DNA of 64,000 nucleotides from Planctomycetia bacterium (GTDB lineage Bacteria > Planctomycetota > Planctomycetia > Pirellulales > Thermoguttaceae), in contig JAUNSJ010000003.1 of the NCBI GenBank assembly GCA_030539295.1, positions 124,001-188,000 on the forward strand, written 5' to 3'. The notes under the pieces were generated by a model. The model did no database searches. It was not told where the DNA came from and worked only from the letters and a program-made list of their open reading frames with translations. The number at the start of each line of letters is the position of its first letter. Within the stretch, counting starts at the first letter, position 1. Below, piece by piece: positions 33,696-42,824 of this stretch. Both the position numbers and the translations under genes were made by a program.

Positions 33696-34934
33696 ATGAA
33701 AGTGAATTGGATATTGGCCACAATTGGGTTCTGTCTCCTGGCCTGTTATGGCTCCCGAGTACTAGCTCAGCAGGGTTACGGAGATGACGCGGATACCTTT
33801 GCAGTGCCCAAAATCTGGAAAGAAATTCCCAAAAATCTGCGCGACGAAAATCGCGTTTGGCAAGGCGTTCCGAGTGTCGAGGCGACTTCTGACAACCGCG
33901 TTTGGGTAACCTGGTTCTCCGGGGGTACGATGGAACCGCATGCGGATAATGTCGTCTTACTTGCGACGTCGGCAAATAAGGGCGACGACTGGAGTGAGCC
34001 ATTGTTTGCTGTCGACCCGCAGGATACGACGCGTGCCTCTGGTCCGTCTTTATGGTATGACCCGCTGAAGCGTTTGTGGATTCTCTGGCATCAGAGCAAT
34101 ATTCATGTTCATGACGCCCATAAAAAGCTGGTGTATGAGGCGAACGGAGATGAGATCCGCGATTGCCGCGGCGGCGTCTGGTGCATGATATCCGACAATC
34201 CAGAGGCGGGGGCAGACGCTTCCTGGAGTGAACCACGTCGTCTTTGTGACGGCTTTTGCCTTAACAAACCGATTGTGGATTCGCGAGGGCAGTGGCTCTT
34301 TCCAGTTTGCGTTTTACGCTATAATTCGCGCTATCCGGTCGATGCAAAATTTTTAATCGGGCCCAATATTTTTGTCAGTAACGACGAAGGAAAGACTCTT
34401 TCATTGCTTGGGCATTCGAAGCTCGACTGGAAAAATTCCTGCTGGGACGAGCATAACGTGGTCGAGCGGAGTGACGGGTCACTGTGGCTTACGGCACGTG
34501 CACTTTATGGTTTTTGTGAAGGTTTCAGTACCGACGGCGGGAAGACATGGACCGATATGAAGCCGTCGCCAACGATTAAGCACACAAGCAGTCGGTTCTT
34601 TATGATGAAATTGCAATCTGGCAATCTTCTTCTCGTGAAAAACGGGCCTGTGGGCGCTGATACCGGACGCAATACGATAACGGCGTCGCTTTCAAAAGAT
34701 GACGGCAAAACGTGGTCCGAGTCGCTCGTTCTGGACGAACGCAAAAACGTCACATATCCGAACGGAGCGCAAGGGCCTGATGGTACGATTTACGTCGTTT
34801 ATGACCATGGACGCCATGACGAAAAAGAGATCGTTCTTGCCAGGTTCACTGAAGAAGACCTTGTCGCAGGAGAGATTGTCTCGCCTGTTGGGAAAACAAA
34901 AATTATTGTCAATCAAGCGACTGGAGTTCTATAA
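33696..34934 (+). CDS. Secreted sialidase-fold (Asp-box) protein, array member 4
   Basis: The 412-residue protein has a signal peptide ending near VLAQQ and AQQGYGDDADTFAVPKIWKE, very like member 1. Asp boxes are weaker at the first position (TSANKGDDW), then SNDEGKTL, STDGGKTW and SKDDGKTW. WQGVPSVEAT replaces QGIPS. DEHN, SSRFFMMKLQSG and DGTIYVVYDHGR are conserved. The last base of its stop is the first base of the next ATG (TAATG), so the two are probably translationally coupled. Confidence 0.82.
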   Translation: MKVNWILATIGFCLLACYGSRVLAQQGYGDDADTFAVPKIWKEIPKNLRDENRVWQGVPSVEATSDNRVWVTWFSGGTMEPHADNVVLLATSANKGDDWSEPLFAVDPQDTTRASGPSLWYDPLKRLWILWHQSNIHVHDAHKKLVYEANGDEIRDCRGGVWCMISDNPEAGADASWSEPRRLCDGFCLNKPIVDSRGQWLFPVCVLRYNSRYPVDAKFLIGPNIFVSNDEGKTLSLLGHSKLDWKNSCWDEHNVVERSDGSLWLTARALYGFCEGFSTDGGKTWTDMKPSPTIKHTSSRFFMMKLQSGNLLLVKNGPVGADTGRNTITASLSKDDGKTWSESLVLDERKNVTYPNGAQGPDGTIYVVYDHGRHDEKEIVLARFTEEDLVAGEIVSPVGKTKIIVNQATGVL

Positions 34935-36130
34935 TGAAACTTCGCCTCATTTTCAGTTTACTGTTTTTTTGTATGGCAGGATGCGTATTTGGACAGACGT
35001 CGGAGAAGACGGTTTACAATACGATTTCCATTCCGCAAATTGACTGGAACGACAGAACCGATTTGCAGATTGTAACAGACCAGCGGGACGGGGTCTATCT
35101 GGGTCACGTTAATACGGTACTTCTGGACGATGACAAGACGATTCTGGCGGTCTATCCGCAAGGTCACGCGTCGGGCGCGATTCAGTACAAAAAAAGTTTA
35201 GACGGCGGTCTGACCTGGGGCGAATGCCTGTCAACTCCGAAGAGCTGGGAGCAGAACGACGAATGCCCCACCATGTTTCGCACCGTCGACGCTAATGGCA
35301 AGAAGCGCATTCTCGTTTTTCAATCGGGGTCCTTTCCGATAAAAATGTCCGTTTCGGAAGATGAAGGAGAGACCTGGAGCGAATTCGCGCCTATTGGCCC
35401 TTATGGCGGCTTCGTTGCCATGTCGTCAATGATTCCGCTCAATACAGGCAAGGGTCATTACATTGCATTTTACAACGACCGCGAACGTAAGACCGACGGC
35501 AGTAACGAATGGTTCTGGAGCACGACGCGGTTGCTCTATTCGATCGTAACGCGTGACGGAGGGGTAACGTGGGAAGAGCCGAAACTCATTCTGAAACGCA
35601 GCGATATTAATGCGGGCGAACCGTGCGCGGTACGCTCTCCAGACGGTAAACAGATCGCCGTTCTTCTTCGGGAAAATACAAGAAGATACAATTCACAAAT
35701 AATTTTTTCGAACGATGAAGGCGAAACCTGGACAGATCCGGTGCCACTACCGAACTCATTAACCGGAGACCGTCACGTGGCACGATATTTGAACGACGGT
35801 CGTTTAATTGTCCTCTTTCGACAGATGTCACTTCCGATAAACGGTACGCCTTTTTCCGGTGACTGGGTTGCCTGGGTCGGCTCTTATAGTGATCTGGTCC
35901 ATCAGAGCGAAGGCGATTTCGTTATTCGCCTAAAGGACAATTTCGGTGGAGATTTTTCATTCCCGCCGACCGGAGTTGTAGCCAGGGAAGTCGATTGTGG
36001 TTATTGTGGAGTCGTCGTACAAAAAGACGGCACGGTTGTTGCGACGACTTACGGCTGCTGGGACAAGGAGAAGAAGCACTACATCCTTACGGTGCGAATT
36101 CCCATGGGAGAACTGGCCGAATTGAAATAG
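34934..36130 (+). CDS. Secreted sialidase-fold protein, distinct subfamily, array member 5
   Basis: The 398-residue protein starts with a hydrophobic signal that includes CMAGC, so it may be a lipoprotein. Four Asp boxes are visible (SLDGGLTW, SEDEGETW, TRDGGVTW, SNDEGETW). It begins after the signal with IPQIDWNDRTDLQIVTDQRDGVYLGH rather than the QGIPS block and is not closely related to members 1-4. GEPCAVRSPDGKQIAVLLREN and HVARYLNDGRLIVLFRQ are propeller strands that could carry active-site Glu and Arg. The gene overlaps member 4 by one base. A 240-base gap with repeats follows. Confidence 0.8.
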   Translation: MKLRLIFSLLFFCMAGCVFGQTSEKTVYNTISIPQIDWNDRTDLQIVTDQRDGVYLGHVNTVLLDDDKTILAVYPQGHASGAIQYKKSLDGGLTWGECLSTPKSWEQNDECPTMFRTVDANGKKRILVFQSGSFPIKMSVSEDEGETWSEFAPIGPYGGFVAMSSMIPLNTGKGHYIAFYNDRERKTDGSNEWFWSTTRLLYSIVTRDGGVTWEEPKLILKRSDINAGEPCAVRSPDGKQIAVLLRENTRRYNSQIIFSNDEGETWTDPVPLPNSLTGDRHVARYLNDGRLIVLFRQMSLPINGTPFSGDWVAWVGSYSDLVHQSEGDFVIRLKDNFGGDFSFPPTGVVAREVDCGYCGVVVQKDGTVVATTYGCWDKEKKHYILTVRIPMGELAELK

Positions 36131-36216
36131 GTTTAATTTTTTGAGGCTTCGTTGCGGAAGGTTCGCGGCGTTTTTGTCATCGAAATAACGGTTACGAAGT
36201 CTCGCACCGGGTGAAA

Positions 36217-36254
36217 TGACGCAAATTGTATACAATTTTGACGCAAATTGTATA
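36217..36254. promoter_or_regulatory. Two perfect 16-bp direct repeats spaced by two helical turns
   Basis: TGACGCAAATTGTATA occurs at 36217-36232 and again at 36239-36254, 22 bases apart. The first copy also forms the perfect palindrome AAATTGTATACAATTT (36223-36238). The second ends nine bases before a -35. This is the arrangement expected for an AraC/XylR-type activator site. Confidence 0.65.
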
Positions 36255-36263
36255 TTATCGCGC

Positions 36264-36291
36264 TTGACAAGTCACAGGAAATAATCATAAT
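36264..36291 (+). promoter_or_regulatory. Sigma-70-type promoter for the second XylR-like regulator
   Basis: TTGACA (36264-36269), 16 bases, then CATAAT (36286-36291), directly downstream of the direct repeats. Confidence 0.65.
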
Positions 36292-36370
36292 GTCATAACA
36301 AGCGTAGAATCGAAGTTTGCGGTATACGTTTGTTATGACAGTACCGAACGCAACGGTTCTGGAGATGAAA

Positions 36371-37576
36371 ATGAAAACAGGTGCGGGAAATTTATCGTCA
36401 CGATTTCCACAAAAGAAGGAGATCCTTCTGATTACGGAAACCTCGCGCAGCTTTGCCAGAGGGATATTGTGCGGCGTTATGCAATATGTGCAAATGCACC
36501 AAACGTGGAATTTGTTTCATCTCGAACGGAACATTCAGGAGAAATATCCCGATTGGCTTACGCACTGGCGTGGCGACGGAATTATTTCGCGGAGTGGTTC
36601 GACGGAATTATGCAATATATTGGCGACCAAAGGTGTTCCTGTCGTTGAGCTGTTGGGCGATGGCAAGAAGTATCCAGCACACGTGTCCATAGACGAACAG
36701 GTGAGTACGCATCTGGCGGCGGAACACTTTTATCAGCGGGGATTTCGGCATTTTGGCTTTTTCTCGCTGGGGCATAACTGGTGGTCGCAAGAGCGGTGCG
36801 ATCGTTTTGTGGTGGCACTGGAGTCGCTGGGATGCACTTGCAGTGTTTCGCCAACGACGAAGCTGGAGACCGATGCCTCGCTCCCGTTGGTCTGGCGGAT
36901 CGGAATAGAGAATCGGATTGTTGCCTGGGTGGACAGTCTTCCGAAGCCGGTAGGTGTTTTTTGTCCGTGGGATATCCATGCATTGCATTTTATGAATATA
37001 TGTCGTTTACATGGCGTATCCGTACCGGAGCAGGTGGCAGTTCTAGGCTACGGTAATAACGCGGATTTATGCCGGTGGTCGGAACCGTCTCTTTCGAGTA
37101 TCGCTCCGAACGGTCGTGAGGTTGGCTTTCGAGCGGCGGAACTTCTGGCCGGAGCGCTGGCCGGGCGACCGCTCCCGGAGGCATCCCTGAAGGTTCCTCC
37201 TTCCCACATTGAGGCGAGGAATTCCACGGATTTTACGGCCGTTCGGAATCCGGTTTTGATTAAGGCGATTCGCTTTATTCGTGACAACATATCGGGTAAT
37301 CCGGGTGTCGCGGATTTGGTGCGTCATTTGAAAGTATCGCGTTCGACCATACTCCGCATGTTTACCAAGGAGCTTGGTTGCACGCCGAATGAAGAGATAA
37401 TGAGGCGTCGTATGGACTGGGCAAAGCAACTGCTGCGTGAAACGGACATGACGGTTGTTGAGATCGCGAATCAGCTTGCTTTTTCATCGCCGTCGAGTTT
37501 TGTGCGGTCGTTTCGGACCACTTATGGTATGACACCGCAGGAATTTCGGTCCACAATTAACAAAAATGGAATATAA
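36371..37576 (+). CDS. XylR-like AraC-family regulator with sugar-binding domain (copy 2)
   Basis: ATG at 36371 is chosen because GGAG ends six bases before it; earlier in-frame starts lack ribosome sites. The 401-residue product has the XylR-type sensor (KKEILLITETSRSFARGILCGVMQYV, DGIISRSGS, GVFCPWDIHALHFMNIC) and an AraC DNA-binding region at the end (VADLVRHLKVSRSTILRMFTKELG; VVEIANQLAFSSPSSFVRSFRTTYGMTPQEF). It is paralogous to the regulator at 11314. A putative site lies just upstream of its own promoter, so it may regulate itself. The KDG kinase gene follows after 31 bases. Confidence 0.93.
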   Translation: MKTGAGNLSSRFPQKKEILLITETSRSFARGILCGVMQYVQMHQTWNLFHLERNIQEKYPDWLTHWRGDGIISRSGSTELCNILATKGVPVVELLGDGKKYPAHVSIDEQVSTHLAAEHFYQRGFRHFGFFSLGHNWWSQERCDRFVVALESLGCTCSVSPTTKLETDASLPLVWRIGIENRIVAWVDSLPKPVGVFCPWDIHALHFMNICRLHGVSVPEQVAVLGYGNNADLCRWSEPSLSSIAPNGREVGFRAAELLAGALAGRPLPEASLKVPPSHIEARNSTDFTAVRNPVLIKAIRFIRDNISGNPGVADLVRHLKVSRSTILRMFTKELGCTPNEEIMRRRMDWAKQLLRETDMTVVEIANQLAFSSPSSFVRSFRTTYGMTPQEFRSTINKNGI

Positions 37577-37607
37577 AAAGGATTTGATAATCTTTGGAAA
37601 GAGAATC

Positions 37608-38702
37608 ATGACAACAGTATTGACCTTTGGTGAAATGATGATGCGAATGGCGCCGTGCGGGTATAAGCGATTGGCGCAAACCTTGCCGGGCACGCTCGAG
37701 GTTACGTATGCGGGCGCGGAAGCGAACGTTGCCGTTTCCATTGCCATGTTGGGCGGGAGGAGTCGTTTTGTTACGGCGCTTCCGAAGAACAAACTTGCGG
37801 AAGCGGGAGCAACGACGTTGCGTGGACTGGCGGTTGATACGGAGCATATAGTGTGGACAGATTCCGGACGTATGGGAATCTACTTTGTGGAAACAGGAGC
37901 GAACCAGCGGAGCTCCCTCGTTGTTTATGACCGCGAAGGAACGGCTATTGCGACGACGGAGGCCGCTGCCTATTGCTGGGAGAAGTGCATGGCCGGCTGC
38001 GGCTGGCTGCATGTATCCGGTATAACGCCTGCTCTTTCGCGGCAGACCGCGGAAGCGACCTTGGCCGCGGTTCAGGCTGCCCGGAAGTACGGACTGACCG
38101 TTTCTCTCGATTTAAATTTTCGCAAGAAGTTATGGCGTTGGGACCCCGAATGCGTGGGTCGACCTCTTGCTGAAAAGACAATGCGAACGATTTTGCCCTT
38201 TGTTGACGTACTCATTGCCAACGAGAGTGATTGTGCCGATGTTCTTGGTATCGTCGCCGGGTCGAGCGATACGGAGCGTGGTGTTCTTGATATCGATCGC
38301 TATCCGGCGGTGGCGTCGGCCGTGGCGGGGCAGTTCCCCAATCTGACGCACGTTGCGATCACCCTGCGTGAAAGCGTCTCGGCCACGCATAACAACTGGG
38401 GCGCCATGTTCTACGACGTTGCCGCGAAAAAGGCCTTCTTCGGGCCGACCGACGCCGAGGGTCATTACAAGCCGTACGAAATTCGCGCGATTGTCGATCG
38501 GGTAGGTGGGGGCGATGCCTTTGCTGCCGGTCTTATTTACGCAATGACTTCGGACGACTATGCGTCTCCGGAGAAGGCTATTCGGTTTGCCGCCGCGTCC
38601 AGCTGTCTCGCGCATTCGGTTTATGGCGATTTTAATTACACGTCGCGGTCCGAAGTGGAGTCGCTGCTCGCCGGTAATGGTTCCGGCCGGGTCCAGCGAT
38701 AA
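37608..38702 (+). CDS. PfkB-family sugar-acid kinase, likely 2-keto-3-deoxygluconate kinase
   Basis: ATG at 37608 follows GGAAAGAG; the frame upstream overlaps the regulator. The 364-residue product starts VLTFGEMMMRMAP and has the early PfkB pattern YAGAEANVAVSIAMLGG. The catalytic C-terminal motif is DRVGGGDAFAAGLIYA, with Gly in place of the usual Ala in GAGD. The 2-keto-3-deoxygluconate kinases have this overall form. The product would be KDPG in the cytoplasm. KduD at 18540 supplies the matching upstream step. No KDPG aldolase was found. It lies between the regulator and a transporter in one apparent operon. Confidence 0.82.
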   Translation: MTTVLTFGEMMMRMAPCGYKRLAQTLPGTLEVTYAGAEANVAVSIAMLGGRSRFVTALPKNKLAEAGATTLRGLAVDTEHIVWTDSGRMGIYFVETGANQRSSLVVYDREGTAIATTEAAAYCWEKCMAGCGWLHVSGITPALSRQTAEATLAAVQAARKYGLTVSLDLNFRKKLWRWDPECVGRPLAEKTMRTILPFVDVLIANESDCADVLGIVAGSSDTERGVLDIDRYPAVASAVAGQFPNLTHVAITLRESVSATHNNWGAMFYDVAAKKAFFGPTDAEGHYKPYEIRAIVDRVGGGDAFAAGLIYAMTSDDYASPEKAIRFAAASSCLAHSVYGDFNYTSRSEVESLLAGNGSGRVQR

Positions 38703-38754
38703 ATTTTTAATCACCCCATGTTCGACCACCCTATGTTTCAGAAAGGTTTATGTC

Positions 38755-40026
38755 ATGTTACGCAAAGTCCTCACCCTGCTTTTTAAAATTTTGCTCATTG
38801 TGGGACCCGGTCTGTTTTGTGTCGGATATACGATTGGCACAGGCAGTGTGACGTCCATGATTGTCTCCGGTTCGAAATATGGTACGACCTTTCTATGGGT
38901 GGTCGCGTTGAGTTGCATCTTTTCCGCTGTACTTATGGAGGCTTACGGTCGACTTGCCTTGGTTACAGGCAAAACGGCCCTGACGAATATGAAGCATGAG
39001 TTGCCTTTTGGTCGCCGCGGCTCGGTTCTCTTTGCGTTTGTGACGATGATTATGGTGATTGCGGGCCAGTGGTCTTGTCTGTCGGGGCTGGTCGGGTTGA
39101 CCTCGCATTCGGTGTGTGAAATCTGCCGGCTGGTCGGCTTACCGCTGCCGGGCAGTGTTTTTTGGCAGGTTATTGTTGTGGCGGTTTTCGCGTTGGCGGT
39201 CCTTTATTTCCTGTTCTGGTTCGGTAATTACTCGCGATTCGAAACCATGCTGGTCGTTCTGGTGACGATACTTGGTCTGTCGTTTATTGCGTCGCTGTTC
39301 CTTGTATCGCCGACGGCAGGTGCGGTAGCGCAAGGGCTGGTTCCGCGATTGCCGAACGTTCCGGGCGGGTCGCTCTTAATTGCGGCCATGGTGGGCACGA
39401 CCCTTGCGGCACCGACGTTCGTTGTTCGTCCCATCCTCGTACTGTCCAAAGGTTGGTCGAAATCCGATTTAAAGGTCCAGCGTCGCGACGCCATATTTTC
39501 TGCCTTGGTCATGTTCATTATAAGCGGGTCCATAATGTGTGTGGCGGCTGGGGCCATTTATGACCGGGGCGGGAAACCGGTCGAATCGGTTATGGATATG
39601 GTCGAGACCTTGCGTCCTATCGCCGGGTCGGGTGCTTCTCTGTTGTTCCTCTTCGGCATGATTAGTGCTGGTCTGTCGTCCATATTGCCCATTGCCATGG
39701 TGGCCGGCTTCATGAAACATGATTTCGAGGAACGTCCGATCGACGTGCAGGCCAAGGATTTCCGCGTTTTGGCTGCTGTTGCCTGTTTGTTCGGACTCAT
39801 TGTGCCGGTCCTTGGCACGAATCCGGTCGTGGCACAGGTCGTAACCCAGGTAGCACAAGTCTTTGTTCTTCCATTAGTTATAGGTGGTATTATCCTTCTG
39901 GTCAATAAGAAATCGCTCATGGGTGACCACAAGGCAGGCCTTTTCCTGAACTGCGGTCTACTCCTGTCATTTGCCTTCTCGCTGGTCATGTCGTGGCAGG
40001 CCGTGGCTGGTCTGATTCAAGGCTGA
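38755..40026 (+). CDS. Nramp-fold membrane transporter lacking the metal-binding motif
   Basis: ATG at 38755 (GAAAGG upstream) gives a 423-residue protein with about eleven hydrophobic helices. GPGLFCVGYTIGTGSVTSMIVSGSKYGTTFLW aligns with helix 1 of Nramp metal transporters, but the DPGN metal-binding stretch reads IGTG (27-30). In helix 6 the MPHN stretch reads APTF (219-222). So the four main metal-coordinating positions are lost. Placed after a KDG kinase-like gene and sialidase-fold genes, it may carry a sugar acid or other organic substrate. The fold assignment is from pattern only. Confidence 0.72.
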   Translation: MLRKVLTLLFKILLIVGPGLFCVGYTIGTGSVTSMIVSGSKYGTTFLWVVALSCIFSAVLMEAYGRLALVTGKTALTNMKHELPFGRRGSVLFAFVTMIMVIAGQWSCLSGLVGLTSHSVCEICRLVGLPLPGSVFWQVIVVAVFALAVLYFLFWFGNYSRFETMLVVLVTILGLSFIASLFLVSPTAGAVAQGLVPRLPNVPGGSLLIAAMVGTTLAAPTFVVRPILVLSKGWSKSDLKVQRRDAIFSALVMFIISGSIMCVAAGAIYDRGGKPVESVMDMVETLRPIAGSGASLLFLFGMISAGLSSILPIAMVAGFMKHDFEERPIDVQAKDFRVLAAVACLFGLIVPVLGTNPVVAQVVTQVAQVFVLPLVIGGIILLVNKKSLMGDHKAGLFLNCGLLLSFAFSLVMSWQAVAGLIQG

Positions 40027-40062
40027 CTTCGTCTGTCGACTCGGCAGCTCAGTGGAAACAAA

Positions 40063-40110
40063 GCAGTATTGTATTAAAATTACGGATATACAATACTGCT
40101 TTACTTTTTT
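40063..40110. terminator. Strong intrinsic terminator, possibly bidirectional
   Basis: GCAGTATTGTAT (40063-40074) pairs perfectly with ATACAATACTGC (40088-40099), followed by TTTACTTTTTT. A-rich sequence precedes the left arm. Confidence 0.85.
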
Positions 40111-40150
40111 ACTTATGTTATTGGAATTAAAGTTCCGCGTTTGGAATCCC

Positions 40151-40178
40151 TTGAAAAGAGGCGGAAACAGGGTATAAT
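40151..40178 (+). promoter_or_regulatory. Sigma-70-type promoter for thrS
   Basis: TTGAAA (40151-40156), 16 bases, TATAAT (40173-40178). The leader to thrS is about 145 bases and holds a small hairpin (TCCAAC/GTTGGA near 40223-40240). No T-box was recognised. Confidence 0.7.
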
Positions 40179-40326
40179 GGCCTATTGGTGGATGTGCGCT
40201 GGATTTCTGACGTAGGTCCCTGTTCCAACTTGAGGTTGGAGCTTTCGCGTAGCGTCCGACCGGCTTTGTTTCCCGGCGGTAGCGGCTATGCAAAATAAAA
40301 TGAGTAGAGATCGAGAGGATATGACC

Positions 40327-42300
40327 ATGTTGAAAGTTGTGCTGCCGGACGGTTCGGAGAAGTGTTTTGATCATCGCGTTCGCGTTGTCGACGTGGCAAG
40401 TGAAATTAGTGCGGGACTGGCGCGAGCGACGCTGGCGGCGAAAGTAACGATGGCGGGGTCCTCTGGTCCCGAAGAAAAACTGCTTTCGGCAACGGACTGG
40501 CTCCCGGAAGAGGGAGAGCTGAGCTTGCGATTGCTCACGAAGAAAGATCCGGAAGCTTTGGCAATTATGCGTCATTCGGCGGCGCACGTTATGGCCCGTG
40601 CCGTTATGCGCCTTTTTAAGGATGTTCAGTTGGCGTTTGGTCCGACCGTCGATCATGGTTTCTATTACGATTTCTGGAAAGAAACGCCCTTTGTGGAAGA
40701 GGATTTCGCTCGCATTGAAGAGGAAATGAAGAAAATTGTCAAGGCGGATGAGCCGTTTGAGCGAGTTGAAATGAGTCATGCCGAAGCGATCGAACTGCTT
40801 ACCGGGATGGGTCAGACGCTCAAGGTGGAGCATTTGAACGAGGGGCTGGCGAGTGAAGAGACGGTCTCTTTCTACCGACAGGGCGAATTTGTCGACCTCT
40901 GTCGCGGCCCGCATATTCCCAGTGCGGGCGCTATTGGCGCCTTTAAACTGCTCTCTGTAGCCGGCGCCTACTGGAAAGGCGACGCCAAGCGTCAGCAGCT
41001 GCAGCGGCTTTACGCAACGGCGTTCTTCGATAAGAAGGAGCTGGAGACCTATCTGACGCAGATTGAGGAAGCGAAGAAGCGTGACCATCGTCTGCTCGGC
41101 AAGCGACATGAACTGTTTATGGTCGATCCGAAAATCGGAAGCGGACTGGTTGTCTGGCTGCCGAAAGGGGCGATTATTCGGCACGAACTGGAAAATTTCC
41201 TCTACGGCGAACTGATTCGTCGCGGATATCAGCCGATGTATTCCCCGGTTATTTGTCGCGTTGAGCTCTTTGAGACCAGTGGCCATTATCCGTATTATGC
41301 GGACAGCCAGTTCCCGCCTATGGTACTCGATGACGGCGACCGTTATCTCTTGCGACCGATGAACTGCCCGCTCCATGTTATGGTGTATCAGTCGAAGCCA
41401 CGGAGCTATCGCGAATTGCCGCTGCGTTTGGCGGAATTTGGCAATGTGCACCGATTTGAGCAGTCGGGCGAGTTGAACGGTATGACGCGGGTACGCGGTT
41501 TTACGCAGGACGACGCCCATATCTTCTGCACGGAAGAACAGGTGGAAGAGGAGTTCAAAAAGTGTATTGAAATGACGCTCATGGTGCTTAAGACGATGGG
41601 CTTTAACGACTACAGTGTCCGCTTGAGTTTTCGCGACTGGACCAGTGACAAATATGTGGGCGACGCAGAGAACTGGAAAAAGGCGCAAGCGGCACTCGAG
41701 CGTGTTTGCCGGGCCATGGACTTGCCGTCGCTGGAAATTGTTGAAGGGGAAGCCGCATTCTATGGGCCTAAAGCCGACTTCGTTGTCCGCGATTGTCTTG
41801 GCCGGCCTTGGCAGTTGGGTACGGTTCAGCTCGACTATAATCTGCCGTGTCCCGACCGGTTCGCACTGGAATATATCGGAGCCGATAATAAACCGCACCA
41901 GCCGGTCATGATCCATCGCGCTCCGTTCGGGTCAATGGAGCGTTTTACCGGCATTCTCATTGAGCATTTCGCGGCGGCGTTCCCGCTCTGGCTCGCTCCG
42001 GAACAGGTGCGCGTTCTGACCGTCAGCCAGAAGCACGACGAATACGCGGCCAAAGTGGCGGCCGAACTGCAAGCGGCGGGAATTCGTGCCTCGGCCGACC
42101 TGCGCCCCGAAAAAATCGGTGCCAAGATTCGGGACGGACGCAATGATCTGCTGCCCTACCTCTGCGTCGTCGGAGCCCGGGAGGAGGAAGACGGGTCTGT
42201 CGCCGTTCGCGATCGGAAAGAAGGCGACCTCGGACCCATGCCCGTCGCCGAGTTCATTGCCCGACTCAAATCGGAAATCGCCTCGAAAAGAATTTCCTGA
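40327..42300 (+). CDS. thrS: Threonine-tRNA ligase
   Basis: ATG at 40327 is preferred: GAGG ends eight bases upstream, while ATG at 40321 is too close; an earlier ATG at 40288 also opens the frame. The product of about 657 residues has a TGS domain ([11 protein letters not shown]), the editing domain with [13 protein letters not shown] and [12 protein letters not shown], class II motif 2 in [30 protein letters not shown], the zinc cysteine MNCPLHVM and the anticodon-binding domain near the end ([14 protein letters not shown]). It charges tRNA-Thr. Two tRNA-Thr genes lie at 52885 and 53389. All catalytic features look normal. Confidence 0.97.
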   Translation: MLKVVLPDGSEKCFDHRVRVVDVASEISAGLARATLAAKVTMAGSSGPEEKLLSATDWLPEEGELSLRLLTKKDPEALAIMRHSAAHVMARAVMRLFKDVQLAFGPTVDHGFYYDFWKETPFVEEDFARIEEEMKKIVKADEPFERVEMSHAEAIELLTGMGQTLKVEHLNEGLASEETVSFYRQGEFVDLCRGPHIPSAGAIGAFKLLSVAGAYWKGDAKRQQLQRLYATAFFDKKELETYLTQIEEAKKRDHRLLGKRHELFMVDPKIGSGLVVWLPKGAIIRHELENFLYGELIRRGYQPMYSPVICRVELFETSGHYPYYADSQFPPMVLDDGDRYLLRPMNCPLHVMVYQSKPRSYRELPLRLAEFGNVHRFEQSGELNGMTRVRGFTQDDAHIFCTEEQVEEEFKKCIEMTLMVLKTMGFNDYSVRLSFRDWTSDKYVGDAENWKKAQAALERVCRAMDLPSLEIVEGEAAFYGPKADFVVRDCLGRPWQLGTVQLDYNLPCPDRFALEYIGADNKPHQPVMIHRAPFGSMERFTGILIEHFAAAFPLWLAPEQVRVLTVSQKHDEYAAKVAAELQAAGIRASADLRPEKIGAKIRDGRNDLLPYLCVVGAREEEDGSVAVRDRKEGDLGPMPVAEFIARLKSEIASKRIS

Positions 42301-42824
42301 GGCTCGCCTTTTCCTGAAAGTCCACACTCCGTTCCCGACTTGGCGGACAGTCGGGAACCAGACAGGAACGAAATGAAGGAACGCCTCATCGCCGACACGC
42401 GTCAGAAGCCGGGCAGGGCCCATTCGGCCCACCCTCCGCGTTCCTTCGCGTCCCTCCGCGCGCTTAAAAATAACCCCGTCATTAGCGAGGGCATTTGAGG
42501 CCGGGTACGGTATCTGTAACTTACTCTATTTTAAGGAATTATGTTGTACGCAGGGGCCGCAGAGGATCGCAGTGGTCCGTTTCAAAACGGGTCGCGCTGA
42601 CGCGGGGTACGCCCTTGGTGGTGGGCAATCTGTTTAGGTGTGTTATTAGCCCGCACCCCGCCCCGTACAAGATTGAATACCGGTCTATTGCTTTTCTTGC
42701 GAGAGACGTTATAATTAGAAAAGAGCGTTGGGAGACGCCGACTGCATAGGGGTGAAATGCTATAAAAATTAATAAAATGAATAACTTACTATAAGTATAT
42801 CAAAAAACATATTAAGGTTCAAAA
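42301..42824. other. Intergenic region after thrS with one promoter
   Basis: About 520 bases. The first part is GC-rich with repeated CCTCCGCG words; the second holds a promoter (listed) and an AT-rich leader of about 110 bases to the next gene. Short frames have no ribosome site or recognised content. Confidence 0.5.
42688..42715 (+). promoter_or_regulatory. Sigma-70-type promoter for the small protein and DUF2339 genes
   Basis: TTGCTT (42688-42693), 16 bases, TATAAT (42710-42715). Confidence 0.55.

Noticed and set aside
29908-36130. Calling the array neuraminidases (nanH)
   Set aside because: The RIP arginine motif is absent; only the Asp-box fold is supported, so no gene symbol was given.
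36317-36370. Earlier start of the second XylR-like gene
   Set aside because: The TTG start at 36317 and the ATG at 36335 lack a ribosome site; 36371 has GGAG at the right distance.
39967-41916. Leftward frame of 649 codons across thrS
   Set aside because: It is the reverse of a well-conserved threonyl-tRNA synthetase and shows no domain; thrS itself is certain.
42495-42749. 84-codon frame after thrS
   Set aside because: No ribosome site, no recognisable content, and it overlaps a likely promoter.
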